This document shows, piece after piece, positions 1 to 8,140 of a stretch of 56,676 nt of DNA; positions within the stretch are counted from its first letter, which is position 1, and every line of letters starts with the position of its first letter. Below the pieces are notes generated by a model. That model ran no database searches, was not told where the DNA came from, and worked only from the letters and a program-made list of their open reading frames with translations. A program made the translations under genes and the position numbers. The DNA is from Nocardia acididurans (GTDB lineage: Bacteria > Actinomycetota > Actinomycetes > Mycobacteriales > Mycobacteriaceae): positions 1 to 56,676 of the forward strand of contig NZ_JAERRJ010000023.1 of NCBI RefSeq assembly GCF_016741815.1. Reading direction: 5' to 3'.

Positions 1-261
1 TGGATCAAAGCATTCGGCATTCGTGATGTCGTTCTCGGTGTTGCTGCTATCCACCCTGACGACACGGTCAGACGTGCAACACGCAAGGCCGGGATCGCCA
101 TGGATCTCGTCGACGTCGGTGTCGTGGTACTCGCCGCACGACGGGGATTGCCATTTCGGGCTGCTGCGGCTGGCGTGCTGTTGGGAGGCGGTACCGCCTT
201 CGTCGCGGCAGCCGGGCCGACAGTGCTCAGGCGGGTCAGTAGCCGCGCCTCCGCGCAGTGA
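1..261 (+). CDS. C-terminal part of a small membrane protein (5' end outside the window)
   Basis: Frame 1 is open from the first base to a TGA at 259-261, giving 86 residues with no start, so the gene begins upstream of the window. The piece has a conserved-looking beginning (WIKAFGIRDVVLG), a charged segment (DDTVRRATRKAG) and two hydrophobic stretches at about residues 33-46 and 55-72. It ends in a basic tail, as in short actinobacterial integral membrane proteins of the DUF4267 type. That family assignment is only a resemblance. No function can be given. Confidence 0.6.
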   Translation, partial: WIKAFGIRDVVLGVAAIHPDDTVRRATRKAGIAMDLVDVGVVVLAARRGLPFRAAAAGVLLGGGTAFVAAAGPTVLRRVSSRASAQ

Positions 262-307
262 CCATGCTGCTTCACAGACGGAGACGAAGGCTGAATCAGA
301 GAATGTG

Positions 308-388
308 CACGTCGGGGTTATCATGCCGCTGTTCGGCGCCTTCGTCGGCTACTTCACCGACTGGCTGGCGCTACAGCTCACGCCGGGT
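308..388 (+). pseudogene. Possible remnant of a DUF445 membrane protein
   Basis: A short stretch reads MPLFGAFVGYFTDWLALQL, close to the glycine/TNW-type signature at the start of DUF445 (YheB/UPF0754-like) membrane proteins. Nothing recognisable follows: the frame continues into a cysteine-rich, low-complexity tail that ends at 538, and the other frames give no better continuation. Inference: this is a decayed fragment. The rest of the gene-free interval 262-655 holds only the ribosome binding site of the next gene. Confidence 0.35.
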
Positions 389-655
389 TCGCGCTGTTGT
401 AGATGCTGTACGTGCCCCACCTGGGGCACTTCGCATGGACACTACCCCCATGCACCCCGTGAACTGCTGATTTCCGCCGATGTCGACGTGGACTGGCGCC
501 GCCGGGGCAACCGCAGCGGTGACGAGCTGGGGCGCTGACCGTTTGGCTCCGAACGTCGATGAAGGCTCTCTCGACCGGTCGCCAACACGCTACAGCCTGC
601 GTAAATAGCTGTATGTTGCTGAATTGGGACGGCTTTCCTGGGCGAGGAGGAAACT

Positions 656-1840
656 GTGGCGGCTCCGGTCGGATCGCGGGCGTGGCGGGAACTGCTTGAT
701 CAAATGGTGGTCGAGCGGGTGCGGCTCGCGGCCGCCGATGAGTACGAGCGGCCGCTGACGCTCCCGCGACCTGGCGCAACCGAGGCCGAGCTCCGGGCGG
801 CCGAAGAACGGCTCGGGCATTCGCTGGACCCGCACTATCGGGTATTTCTGTCGGTCGCCGACGGCTGGGATAGCTACTTCATCGGGTCCAGCCTGCTCGG
901 CACGGCCGATATCGGCGCCGGGGAACGGTGGGTTGGTGCCACGAATACGCTGAAGTGGTTCATGGAGAACAGCTCGGGCTATTTCGCTGAAGGGCTGGGC
1001 ATTCCGGACGACTCGACCGTCTGCCAGGCGATCGGCGACAACGACAACGGCTACTCCAATCATCTGTATCTCCTGCTGCACGACACTTCAGGCAGCCCGG
1101 CCGGTGGGGTTTTCCCTCTCGAAGTAGACCAGGACACCATCTGGCCCGATCTTTATTCGTATCTGTCCCACCTGCTGCCGAGTCTGCGTTCCTTCGCCGA
1201 TTCGGCCGAACTCGGACCGCACTCGGATGCATGGGGTCGCGATATCCGGCGCGATCCGCCGGCGATGGCCGATATCGTCGCCAGGATCGCCGAGCTGTCC
1301 GCACTCGCGTACCCCGAGGCATCGACCGTTATCAGCACAGGTGCTACGCCGGAGACGCTCGACGCGCTCGATCGTGAGCTGGGTAGAGCTCTGCATCCAG
1401 AGCATCGTGAATTACTCTCCGCCGCAAACGGAATGACGACACCGGAGTGGACTATCGGCCGGGTTCTCTCGGTCGAGGAGATTCGTGACGGTGTGTGCTG
1501 GGATGCGGCGCTCACCCGTGCCCAGCAGATCCAGGACGATCACTACCGCGTGGTCCTGGGCTATCTCGACCCGGCTCCCGAACCGAAACCTCCTGCCCGC
1601 GAACGGATAAACCGAATCGCTGCTGTCCCGTTCGCGGTCTGGGGTGGCAAGCTCTTCGGCGTGAACATCGGTGACGGGCGAGTCCTCGACCTCCTCGACG
1701 ATATGTTCACCTACGGCCAGCCGATTGGTCCGCACCGATCGTTCGGCACGGTGCGCGAACACCTGCTCACCGCCTGCGATCACCTCTGGCTACTGGCCCA
1801 TAACGAGGAGAATGCCGAAGGGCGTGCGGTCGATGGCTGA
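656..1840 (+). CDS. Tandem SUKH (SMI1/KNR4) domain protein
   Basis: This is a 394-residue cytosolic protein starting at GTG 656, with GGAGGA at about 645-650. Two SMI1/KNR4-like units are visible. The first begins around residue 36, with a helix (ATEAELRAAEERLG) followed by the typical YRVFLSVADGW segment. The second begins around residue 225 (ATPETLDALDRELG, then HRELLSAANGM). SUKH proteins are known as immunity proteins against contact-dependent and ESX/T6-type toxins and as general adaptor proteins. No toxin gene lies beside it, so it may be an orphan immunity protein, which is inference. Its stop overlaps an ATG of the decayed SRPBCC reading frame. Confidence 0.75.
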   Translation: MAAPVGSRAWRELLDQMVVERVRLAAADEYERPLTLPRPGATEAELRAAEERLGHSLDPHYRVFLSVADGWDSYFIGSSLLGTADIGAGERWVGATNTLKWFMENSSGYFAEGLGIPDDSTVCQAIGDNDNGYSNHLYLLLHDTSGSPAGGVFPLEVDQDTIWPDLYSYLSHLLPSLRSFADSAELGPHSDAWGRDIRRDPPAMADIVARIAELSALAYPEASTVISTGATPETLDALDRELGRALHPEHRELLSAANGMTTPEWTIGRVLSVEEIRDGVCWDAALTRAQQIQDDHYRVVLGYLDPAPEPKPPARERINRIAAVPFAVWGGKLFGVNIGDGRVLDLLDDMFTYGQPIGPHRSFGTVREHLLTACDHLWLLAHNEENAEGRAVDG

Positions 1841-1904
1841 CACCCCCGGCGGGGCCGGGCGGTTTCCGCCACTTCCGCCGCTGCCGGTATTGCGCACGCC
1901 CACA

Positions 1905-2367
1905 GCGACATTCGTGATGGGAGAGGAGACGCTGATCAACTCCTCGTCGTGGTCGGTCGAGGGATTCGCAGCCTTCGGTAGCTGGTGGTTGGCCGCGTAT
2001 CACATCGGTGCGGCGGAGATGGCCGACGCGATCCTCGAACCGCGTGTGGGTGGCGCTGGTACGAGCGCGGAGTCGATGGCAGCGAATGCGACTGGGGCGA
2101 GTGCTGGTGTGGGAGCCTCCACATCGGCTGGTGGTTACTTGGCAGATCAATGGACACTGGCAGTTCGATCCGGGTCCTGAGCGGCAAGCGAGATCGAGGT
2201 GCGATTCATCGCCGAGGGCCCGCAGCAGACCACTGTCACCCTCGAACATCGTCACATCGACCGGACTGGTCGAAGGCAAGGCGCTGGCGCAGACCATCGT
2301 CGAGGGTGGCGGAGGTTGGAGTTCGGTACTGGAAGCCTTCGCCTCAACCGCCGAAGCGCAAGGCTGA
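1905..2367 (+). pseudogene. Frameshifted SRPBCC (AHSA1/Aha1-like) domain gene
   Basis: Pieces of a START/SRPBCC protein occur in order but in changing frames. They are FGSWWLAAYHIGAAEMAD and ILEPRVGG in frame 3 (about 1972-2050), WRWYERGVDGSECDWG in frame 2, then RVLVWEPPHRLVVTW and INGHWQFDPGPE in frame 1 (about 2095-2175). EVRFIAEGPQQTTVTLEHRH follows in frame 3 (about 2195-2255), and VEGGGGWSSVLEAFA in frame 1, ending with TGA 2365-2367. Joined, they give the normal order of an AHSA1-family protein. At least four frame changes are needed, so a single sequencing error does not explain it. The last stop abuts the stop of the convergent MFS gene inside TGATCA. Confidence 0.75.
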
Positions 2368-3627
2368 TCAGCTGTCGTGCCGGTTTCCGCTCAACGCCGC
2401 GACCGGTACCACGGCCAATGCGAGGAGGCCACCCACGAGCGCGAGAACCGGATAGCTGGTGGTCGCGACCATCAGACCGGATCCCATGCCGCCGGTGGCT
2501 CCCGCGATGGCGATCGACACATCCACCGCGCCTTGGGTTTTGGCTCGGGTGGCCAGCGGGACGGTGTCGGTGATGATGGCGGTACCGGCGACCAGGCCCA
2601 GGTTCCAGCCCAGCCCGAGCAGCGCGAGAGCCAACGCGAGCAGTGCGATGGAGTCGCCCGGCGCCAGTGCGGCAAGGGTTCCCGCGGCCAACAGTGTCAC
2701 TCCGGAGGCGGCGGCGACGGGGAGGCGACCGTGGCGGTCGACCAGCCAGCCGGTTATCGGTGAGGGCAGATACATCGCCCCGACATGGATGGCGATCACC
2801 AATCCCGCCGCGGCAGTGCCGTGGCCGTGGGCGAGCATGTGAATCGGGGTCATGGTCATGATCGCGACCATCACCAGCTGGGCCACGGCCATCACGAAAC
2901 CGCCTGCTGCGACACCTTTCTCGACGCCGGGAACCGGCAAGTCACCGGGGACCGGCGCAGAGTCGGCTGGTTGCATCGCGCCGAGTTCGCGGGCCAGCAG
3001 CAGGGGATCAGGGCGTAACCACAGCGCCAGCACGAGCGCGGCCAGAGTGTAGGCGAGGGCGGCGAGCAGGAACGGTCCGGCCAGATGCGGGATGCCCAGC
3101 GTATCGGCAAGAGCACCGGTCGGAGCGGCGAGGTTCGGACCCACGACGCCACCCAGCGTGGTTGCGACCAGCACAGTGGACACCGCACGTCCGCGATGGG
3201 CGGTGTCGGCGAGATCGGCGCCGGCGTATCGGGCTTGCAGATTGGTGGCGGTGCCCGCCCCGTAGACGAACAACGCCACGAACAGCACAACCGGATTGCC
3301 GAGCACCGCGGCGGCGATGACACCGAGGCTGCCGATCGCGCCGGTCAGATATCCGGCGGCCAGACCTGGACGTCGGCCCCGAGTGTGGGACAGTCGGCCT
3401 ACCGCGACCGCTGCCAGCGCCGAACCCGCGGTGAACAGTGCGCTGGGCAGACCGGCCAGACCAGTGGAACCCAGCATGTCCTGAGCCAGCAGAGCTCCGA
3501 CAGTGATTCCGGCGGCCAGCCCCGCACCGCTGAGGATCTGTGCCGAGACAAGGACCCTCAGGACGCGGCGTTGTGCATGTTCGGCATCGGGGAGACGGGA
3601 CACGGCCGTGGTGACGGGACGAGACAC
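2368..3627 (-). CDS. MFS transporter
   Basis: A 419-residue integral membrane protein with about 12 hydrophobic segments and the MFS loop 2-3 signature (VGRLSHTRGRRPG) around residues 75-88. A second copy-like loop (GWLVDRHGRLPV) in the C-terminal half is typical of drug/metabolite efflux MFS proteins. The GTG at 3627 gives a normal short cytoplasmic N-terminus. A TTG at 3702 overlapping the upstream stop would add 25 polar residues and is less likely. It is the last gene of the minus-strand DsrE/SQR-like/MFS group, 71 bases behind the flavoprotein gene, so export or uptake of a sulfur compound is possible. Substrate is unknown. Confidence 0.85.
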   Translation of the reverse strand: MSRPVTTAVSRLPDAEHAQRRVLRVLVSAQILSGAGLAAGITVGALLAQDMLGSTGLAGLPSALFTAGSALAAVAVGRLSHTRGRRPGLAAGYLTGAIGSLGVIAAAVLGNPVVLFVALFVYGAGTATNLQARYAGADLADTAHRGRAVSTVLVATTLGGVVGPNLAAPTGALADTLGIPHLAGPFLLAALAYTLAALVLALWLRPDPLLLARELGAMQPADSAPVPGDLPVPGVEKGVAAGGFVMAVAQLVMVAIMTMTPIHMLAHGHGTAAAGLVIAIHVGAMYLPSPITGWLVDRHGRLPVAAASGVTLLAAGTLAALAPGDSIALLALALALLGLGWNLGLVAGTAIITDTVPLATRAKTQGAVDVSIAIAGATGGMGSGLMVATTSYPVLALVGGLLALAVVPVAALSGNRHDS

Positions 3628-3698
3628 CAAATGGTTCTTTCGTTGCAGGTGTGGCGAAGCGCCGGGCTTCTCGTTTCGCGGGTGAGCCCGGGTGTGAT

Positions 3699-4874
3699 TC
3701 AAGCTCGAATGTTCCAGCGTGCCAGCCAGTCTCGTTCCTGTTGTTGCTTCTCCGCGTGGTAGGCCGCCGACGGTCCGCGCAGCCTCACCTGCGGAGCGCG
3801 CGCGGCCAGGAAGTTGCCTTCCCCCTTGGCTGCCAAGCCACCACCGAGTTCGACGTAGCAGGCGCCTTCGCCGGTAAACCGGGTATCGGGTGCGTCGTAG
3901 CCCAGGTGACGCGCAATCTGATGGGCGGCGGCCTGCGCCTGGGCCTCGGCGAAGATCGCGGCCTTGGGCAGGGGTTTGCCGTTGGGCAGCAGCAGCGCTG
4001 CGCAGTCACCGGCCGCGTAGACACCCGGCGTTGTGGTCGCGAGGGTGGCAGGGTCGACCGGGATCCACCCCGCCGCATCGAGCCCGGTCGAGGCGAGGAC
4101 TGCACCGGGCGTATGAGGGGGAACAGCGGCGAGCAGATCGAAGGATTCGGGTGTCCCATCGGCGAATTCGATTCCGCGGGAATAAGGATCGATGGCACGC
4201 GCGATCTTGCCGCCGTGGAATCCGATTCCCTTGGCACCCATCATGTCCACCAGCGCGGCGCCGACCGCAGGCCCCGCGACCGGCATCGGCAGCGGGTCGG
4301 GGGTGAAGACATCCACTCGCACCGCGCCACTGCCGAACCTGTCGCCGAGTTGATCGGCGAGCAGGAACGCGGCTTCGAACGGGGCCGCAGGGCATTTGAA
4401 CGGCACCGCCGACACCAACACCACCACTCTCCCCGACTCGAGCGATTCGACCTTGTCGTGCAGGTCGACCGCACCCGCAGCGGAGTAGAACTGGCCGGCC
4501 ACCCCGGCATCGAGTGCGGCCGACAGGCCCGGGAGTCGGTCAGGGTCCAGGCTCGCGCCCAGCGCGATCAGCAGAGCGTGGTAGCGGATCGTTCCGCCCG
4601 GACCGCAGTCGACGGTCCGGGAGTCCAGATCGATACGCGCGACTTCGCCGTTCACCACGTCGACTCCGGGCAAAGCTGCGGCGGTCGGCCGCACGGCGAC
4701 CTGGTCGACGCTTCGCCAGCCACGCAGCACCCACAGCAACGACAGACCCAGGCTTCCTTCGAAGCTGCGGTCTATCAGCACGATCCGGTCCTCTGCGGGC
4801 AGTATCTTGCGCAACTCGGCTGCGGCGGTCAACCCGGCCACGCCCGCACCGAGCACGACGACGGTTTTGCTCAT
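3699..4874 (-). CDS. FAD-dependent sulfide:quinone reductase-like oxidoreductase
   Basis: A 391-residue flavoprotein of the pyridine nucleotide-disulfide/SQR superfamily. The N-terminus carries the dinucleotide fold GAGVAGLTAAAEL at about residues 8-20. A second conserved FAD segment is TTPGVYAAGDCAALLLP near residue 300. The cysteine in VPFKCPAAPFEAAFL (about residue 160) matches the conserved SQR position, and further cysteines lie in AAGDC and GEGACYVELGGG. The ATG at 4874 is preceded by AAAGGAA. The gene follows a DsrE-family gene and lies divergent from an ArsR-rhodanese regulator, a context that fits sulfide or persulfide oxidation feeding electrons to quinone. A degraded copy of its 3' end lies at 6622-6721. 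Confidence 0.85.
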   Translation of the reverse strand: MSKTVVVLGAGVAGLTAAAELRKILPAEDRIVLIDRSFEGSLGLSLLWVLRGWRSVDQVAVRPTAAALPGVDVVNGEVARIDLDSRTVDCGPGGTIRYHALLIALGASLDPDRLPGLSAALDAGVAGQFYSAAGAVDLHDKVESLESGRVVVLVSAVPFKCPAAPFEAAFLLADQLGDRFGSGAVRVDVFTPDPLPMPVAGPAVGAALVDMMGAKGIGFHGGKIARAIDPYSRGIEFADGTPESFDLLAAVPPHTPGAVLASTGLDAAGWIPVDPATLATTTPGVYAAGDCAALLLPNGKPLPKAAIFAEAQAQAAAHQIARHLGYDAPDTRFTGEGACYVELGGGLAAKGEGNFLAARAPQVRLRGPSAAYHAEKQQQERDWLARWNIRA

Positions 4875-4905
4875 GACTTCCGATTCCTTTGCAACCGTGA
4901 GGTTT

Positions 4906-5253
4906 TCAGACGTTGATGACCTGGTCGGCCCAGGCCGTCCAGTCGGCCAGCTCGGCCATCGACGAGCGGTGCGCGCCATCGACGAGCTGGTCCTCGCTCA
5001 TGCCGCGGGCGTCCATACATGCCCCGCAGTTGCCGATCAGACCGCCGTTGCCGGTCAGGGCGGTGGTCATCTTCGCCAGGTTGTAGAACCCGTTGGGCAC
5101 CTTCTGCCCGGCGGTCGCCGAGATCACCGCGTCGGCGAAATTGAATACCCGCACCGCATGCCCGGCGTCGAGCATCTGCCGCGCCCAGCGAATGCCGTTG
5201 TAAGTGCGTTCGGTGCCGTAGGGCGGATCGTGCAGAACGAAGAGGTAATTCAC
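4906..5253 (-). CDS. DsrE/DsrF-like family protein
   Basis: A 115-residue protein with the DsrE-like start NYLFVLHDPPYGTER and a late cysteine pair in IGNCGACMDARGM, where DsrE-type proteins carry their sulfur-binding cysteine. It begins at GTG 5253 with GGGAGAA in front. Members of this family pass or bind persulfide sulfur in the cytosol. It is the first gene of the minus-strand group DsrE, SQR-like and MFS, and the ArsR-rhodanese operator lies in its promoter. Inference: a sulfur relay partner of the downstream flavoprotein. Confidence 0.85.
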   Translation of the reverse strand: MNYLFVLHDPPYGTERTYNGIRWARQMLDAGHAVRVFNFADAVISATAGQKVPNGFYNLAKMTTALTGNGGLIGNCGACMDARGMSEDQLVDGAHRSSMAELADWTAWADQVINV

Positions 5254-5328
5254 GTGTTCTCCCTGATGAGGAAGCTCCCCGTACAGGACGGGTCGGTGTA
5301 TGCGAATAGAATCGCGGTGTCTGATGTT

Positions 5329-5359
5329 ATTCCAAGGAACTATGGAATACACTATTCCA
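5329..5359. promoter_or_regulatory. Operator of overlapping ATTCCA/TGGAAT inverted repeats
   Basis: Three half-sites occur in 31 bases: ATTCCA at 5329-5334, TGGAAT at 5343-5348 and ATTCCA at 5354-5359. They form two overlapping dyads between the divergent DsrE gene and the ArsR-rhodanese gene. The position, 20-50 bases before GTG 5381, suits autorepression by the ArsR protein and shared control of the divergent operon. The binding itself is inference. Confidence 0.65.
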
Positions 5360-5380
5360 AAGAGTATTGGAGAAGCAAGC

Positions 5381-6049
5381 GTGAGTGAGCTGACCGGTCG
5401 CAAAGCCGCCCTGTTCGACGAGATCGCCCGCGTCGGCAAGGCGCTGGGCAACGGCCGCCGCCTGCAGATCCTGGACCTGCTCGCCCAAGGTGAGCGCACC
5501 GTCGAAGCCGTCGCCACCGCCACTGGCATGAACCTCACCACCGCCTCGGCAAATCTGCAGGTTCTCAAATCCGGCGGCCTGGTCGACGCCCGCCGCGACG
5601 GCACCCGCCAGTACTACCGGCTCGCGGGTACCGACGTGGCACGTCTGTTCGCGCTCGTACAGAATGTCGCCGAAACTCATTTGGCCGATGTCGCCGTAGC
5701 CGCAGCTGCGGTACTCGGATCGCCCGAAGATGCCATCACCCGTGAGGAGCTCATTCGCCGCCGCGACTCCGGCGAGATCACCCTCATCGACGTGCGACCG
5801 CACGAGGAATACGAAGCCGGACACATTCCCGGCGCGATCAGCATCCCCCTCAGCGAACTGGCTGACCGACTCGCCGAACTACCCGCAGAAATGGGCATCG
5901 TCGCCTACTGCCGCGGCACCTTCTGCGTCATGGCTCCTGACGCGATCCGAATCGCAGAGGACGCGGGGCGTCAGATCAAACGACTTGACGAGGGAATGCT
6001 GGAATGGGCCCTAGCAGGGCTGCCCGTAGAGGTCGCCACTGTGAACTGA
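5381..6049 (+). CDS. ArsR-family regulator fused to a rhodanese domain
   Basis: A 222-residue two-domain protein. Residues about 10-100 form an ArsR winged helix (LGNGRRLQILDLLAQGERTV and a recognition region around LTTASANLQVLKSGGLV). Residues about 120-220 are a rhodanese domain (LIDVRPHEEYEAGHIPGA) with active loop CRGTFC around residue 180. The start GTG 5381 has GGAG at 5369-5372; the frame is open further upstream through the operator, which argues against an earlier start. No cysteine is visible in the helix-turn-helix part, so any persulfide sensing would have to go through the rhodanese cysteines. It probably controls the divergent DsrE/SQR-like/MFS operon. Confidence 0.88.
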   Translation: MSELTGRKAALFDEIARVGKALGNGRRLQILDLLAQGERTVEAVATATGMNLTTASANLQVLKSGGLVDARRDGTRQYYRLAGTDVARLFALVQNVAETHLADVAVAAAAVLGSPEDAITREELIRRRDSGEITLIDVRPHEEYEAGHIPGAISIPLSELADRLAELPAEMGIVAYCRGTFCVMAPDAIRIAEDAGRQIKRLDEGMLEWALAGLPVEVATVN

Positions 6050-6258
6050 CGAATGCACGATAAGTAGCCGCTTGCAAGCCTTTTCGGACCGGCCGGGCCG
6101 CCCGGTGGTTCCGGCAAGGCGTTGGGATTCGTCGGCGGTGATTGGGTACCCATCGGATGTCGGGTAGTGGCTCGACCACTCGATCGCGCATTCCGACGGA
6201 CGTGTGGTTGAGCCGATCTCACCGTCTCGCGACTCGAATGCGGGAGGATGACGGTTCC

Positions 6259-6600
6259 ATGTGGGCTGGCATAGCGTTCGCTGGGGTGAGTGCAGTGAGG
6301 GTTGCGGCCGGGTGGTGGATGTTCGTGGAGTCGTGGTGGCGGCGCAACCATCCGTCGGGCGGTGAGGTGCGGATTGACAGATCGGCTGCGGGAGGCGGCG
6401 ATCGACCCGAGCCGGGCGGCGGTGTGCGGGTGCCGCCCGATCTGACTGCCGAGTGGGCCGATCGTGCGGTGATGTGGAATGCTCTTCGCGCCGAAAACGC
6501 CTTGCTAGCTGATAGATTGGCAGGTCGACTTGATAGGGCGGCCTACCGGGGCCGAATGATCGATTGGCTCGGCGGTGCGAGCCGGTGCGGGACGACCTGA
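6259..6600 (+). CDS. Hypothetical small protein with an N-terminal hydrophobic segment
   Basis: A 113-residue frame from ATG 6259, with GGGAGG 11 bases upstream. In-frame ATGs at 6142, 6157 and 6238 are alternatives. It starts with a membrane-type helix (AGIAFAGVSAVRVAAGWWMF), followed by a glycine-rich linker. The C-terminus is a helical, charged segment (WNALRAENALLADRLAGRLD) that may form a short coiled coil. No family recognised. Confidence 0.45.
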   Translation: MWAGIAFAGVSAVRVAAGWWMFVESWWRRNHPSGGEVRIDRSAAGGGDRPEPGGGVRVPPDLTAEWADRAVMWNALRAENALLADRLAGRLDRAAYRGRMIDWLGGASRCGTT

Positions 6601-6621
6601 CATGAATCCCTGGCTCCGCCC

Positions 6622-6721
6622 ACGCCGCAGCTCAGCCTGCGCGAACCGTTGCCCGGCCTATCGCGAGGAGAAGTAGCAACACGAACGAGACTGGCTGGCA
6701 CGCTGGAACATTCAATCTTGA
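6622..6721 (+). pseudogene. Degraded 3' end of an SQR-like flavoprotein gene
   Basis: The last bases read AYREEK, stop, then QHERDWLARWNIQS, stop. The intact flavoprotein encoded at 3699-4874 ends AYHAEKQQQERDWLARWNIRA. In the neighbouring frame just before, TPQLSLREPLP matches the APQVRLRGPSA that precedes that tail. So about 33 codons are present with one frameshift and one glutamine codon turned into TAG (6673-6675). It lies on the opposite strand to the intact gene. Bases 6722-6849 after it show nothing recognisable. Confidence 0.75.
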
Positions 6722-6849
6722 ATTGCGATGAAGATCGTAAATGCGTGATGCTCCAGCAGCTACAAACCGGAGACCATTCAGCTTCGATGATCGACCCGGC
6801 CGAATTGATACCGGCTCGTTGGCGAGGACTTCTGTCGGGTGGGTTGCAG

Positions 6850-7548
6850 TCAGTGGTGGCCGCGCGGTGGTTTCGAGGGTGGGGCTGGGCGAACGGCCTT
6901 GTAGCCGACGTTACGAACTGTGCCGATAAGTGACTCGTACTCGACGCCGAGTTTCGCGCGGAGTCGTCGCACGTGGACGTCGACAGTGCGAGTTCCGCCG
7001 AGAAATTCGTAACCCCAAATCTCGCGCAGCAACTGCGCGCGGGTGAAGACCTGACCTGGACGCTGTGCCAGGTATCGGAGTAGCTCGAATTCCGTGTATG
7101 TCAGGTCGATTGGACGTCCCCGCAGGCGGGCGGTGTAGGTGCTTTCGTCAATGATCAGCTCGCCGAGGGCGATTCGATTCATCAGCTCCGGGTCGTCGGT
7201 CGAGTTTGTGCGGCCGACGAGCAGGCGCAGCCGGGTATCCAGCTCGGCCGGGCCGATATGTGGCAGGAGGATATCGTTGATTCCCCAGCTGGAATCGACT
7301 GCGATCAACCCTCCTTCGGTAAGAACGGCCGCTACCGGCACCGATGATCGGATTGCGTCGAGACGACGGCAAAGGCTGCGCGCTGCGGCCAGGTCCGTGC
7401 GGGCATCGACGAGTGCTACGGCTGCAGCGGAGTCCTGGAGCTGTGCGGCATCAGCGGGCTCGACCTGGTGTATGTCGTGCATCAACAATGCAAGTGAGGG
7501 GAGAACGCCAACGGGATTGGGATCGGTCGTCAGTAGGAACAGCTCCAT
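6850..7548 (-). CDS. glnR: GlnR-like OmpR-type response regulator (nitrogen regulator)
   Basis: A 232-residue protein with an atypical receiver domain (ELFLLTTDPNPVGVLPSLAL, then VALVDARTDLAAARSLCRRL) and a PhoB/OmpR winged helix from about residue 130. The winged helix has the GlnR-typical LGELIIDESTYTARLRGRP, LTYTEFELLRYLAQRPG and GGTRTVDVHVRRLRAKLG. GlnR is the global nitrogen regulator of actinomycetes and has no partner kinase. The start ATG 7548 has AGAGGA ahead of it. It is shorter at the C-terminus than mycobacterial GlnR and sits 10 bases behind an unknown HTH gene in a likely three-gene operon, so it could be a GlnR paralogue rather than the sole GlnR. Confidence 0.85.
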   Translation of the reverse strand: MELFLLTTDPNPVGVLPSLALLMHDIHQVEPADAAQLQDSAAAVALVDARTDLAAARSLCRRLDAIRSSVPVAAVLTEGGLIAVDSSWGINDILLPHIGPAELDTRLRLLVGRTNSTDDPELMNRIALGELIIDESTYTARLRGRPIDLTYTEFELLRYLAQRPGQVFTRAQLLREIWGYEFLGGTRTVDVHVRRLRAKLGVEYESLIGTVRNVGYKAVRPAPPSKPPRGHH

Positions 7549-7558
7549 AGATTGTCCT

Positions 7559-8140
7559 CTAGCGACTATCCCGGGGGAACACCCAGCTCCTGAGTGCTCC
7601 ATCCGTCAGCAGTGTGTGCTCGTTGATACGGATGATCAGTTCACCGTCCGCCTTCGTGCGTGGGACATATCGCCAGCCTCCGGTGGACGCGATTCCCTTC
7701 AGGGGCGGCTGCTCCGGATCATATTCGACAACCACATTCAGGTTCTTCAGGAATGTGTACCAGGATTCGAGACGGCTTTTCTGGACAGCCGAAAGGCTTT
7801 TCCATCCGTGCGCCATTACTTTTGCGTGACCGCGGGTGCGCGCATACGGGGGTGCGGACTGAAAGCGAGTTTCAACTCTCCATGGATATGTTGCCTCGAC
7901 CGCATAGGTCGGCCTGATGTACCGTGCCGGCGACTTGTGCAGCACCGCTTGGCGGGATACTCCAAAGAGGCGACCGATTTCAGCCTTTGTGAGTCCCTGC
8001 TCGAGGAGAGCCGCGACACTCTCGCGGGTGAAGTCGCTTCGGTCCATTTCGGTCATACCAGTCGGGTATCCTCGTTCGTTCGATGCCTTGTTACGAAGCT
8101 TATTCGTCGTCGGGGTTTTCGCATCCTGGCCGGTGGTCAC
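7559..8140 (-). CDS. Hypothetical protein with helix-turn-helix motif
   Basis: A 193-residue protein from GTG 8140, whose start overlaps the upstream stop as GTGA, indicating translational coupling. ATGs at 8056 and 8047 are alternatives. A helix-turn-helix is visible in SVAALLEQGLTKAEIGRLFG followed by VSRQAVLHKSPARY. The C-terminal half is tryptophan- and tyrosine-rich (ESWYTFLKNLNVVVEYDPEQ, GGWRYVPRTKADGELIIRIN) without a known fold. It lies between an unknown Rossmann-like gene and glnR. A DNA-binding role is likely; the target is unknown. Confidence 0.65.
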   Translation of the reverse strand: MTTGQDAKTPTTNKLRNKASNERGYPTGMTEMDRSDFTRESVAALLEQGLTKAEIGRLFGVSRQAVLHKSPARYIRPTYAVEATYPWRVETRFQSAPPYARTRGHAKVMAHGWKSLSAVQKSRLESWYTFLKNLNVVVEYDPEQPPLKGIASTGGWRYVPRTKADGELIIRINEHTLLTDGALRSWVFPRDSR

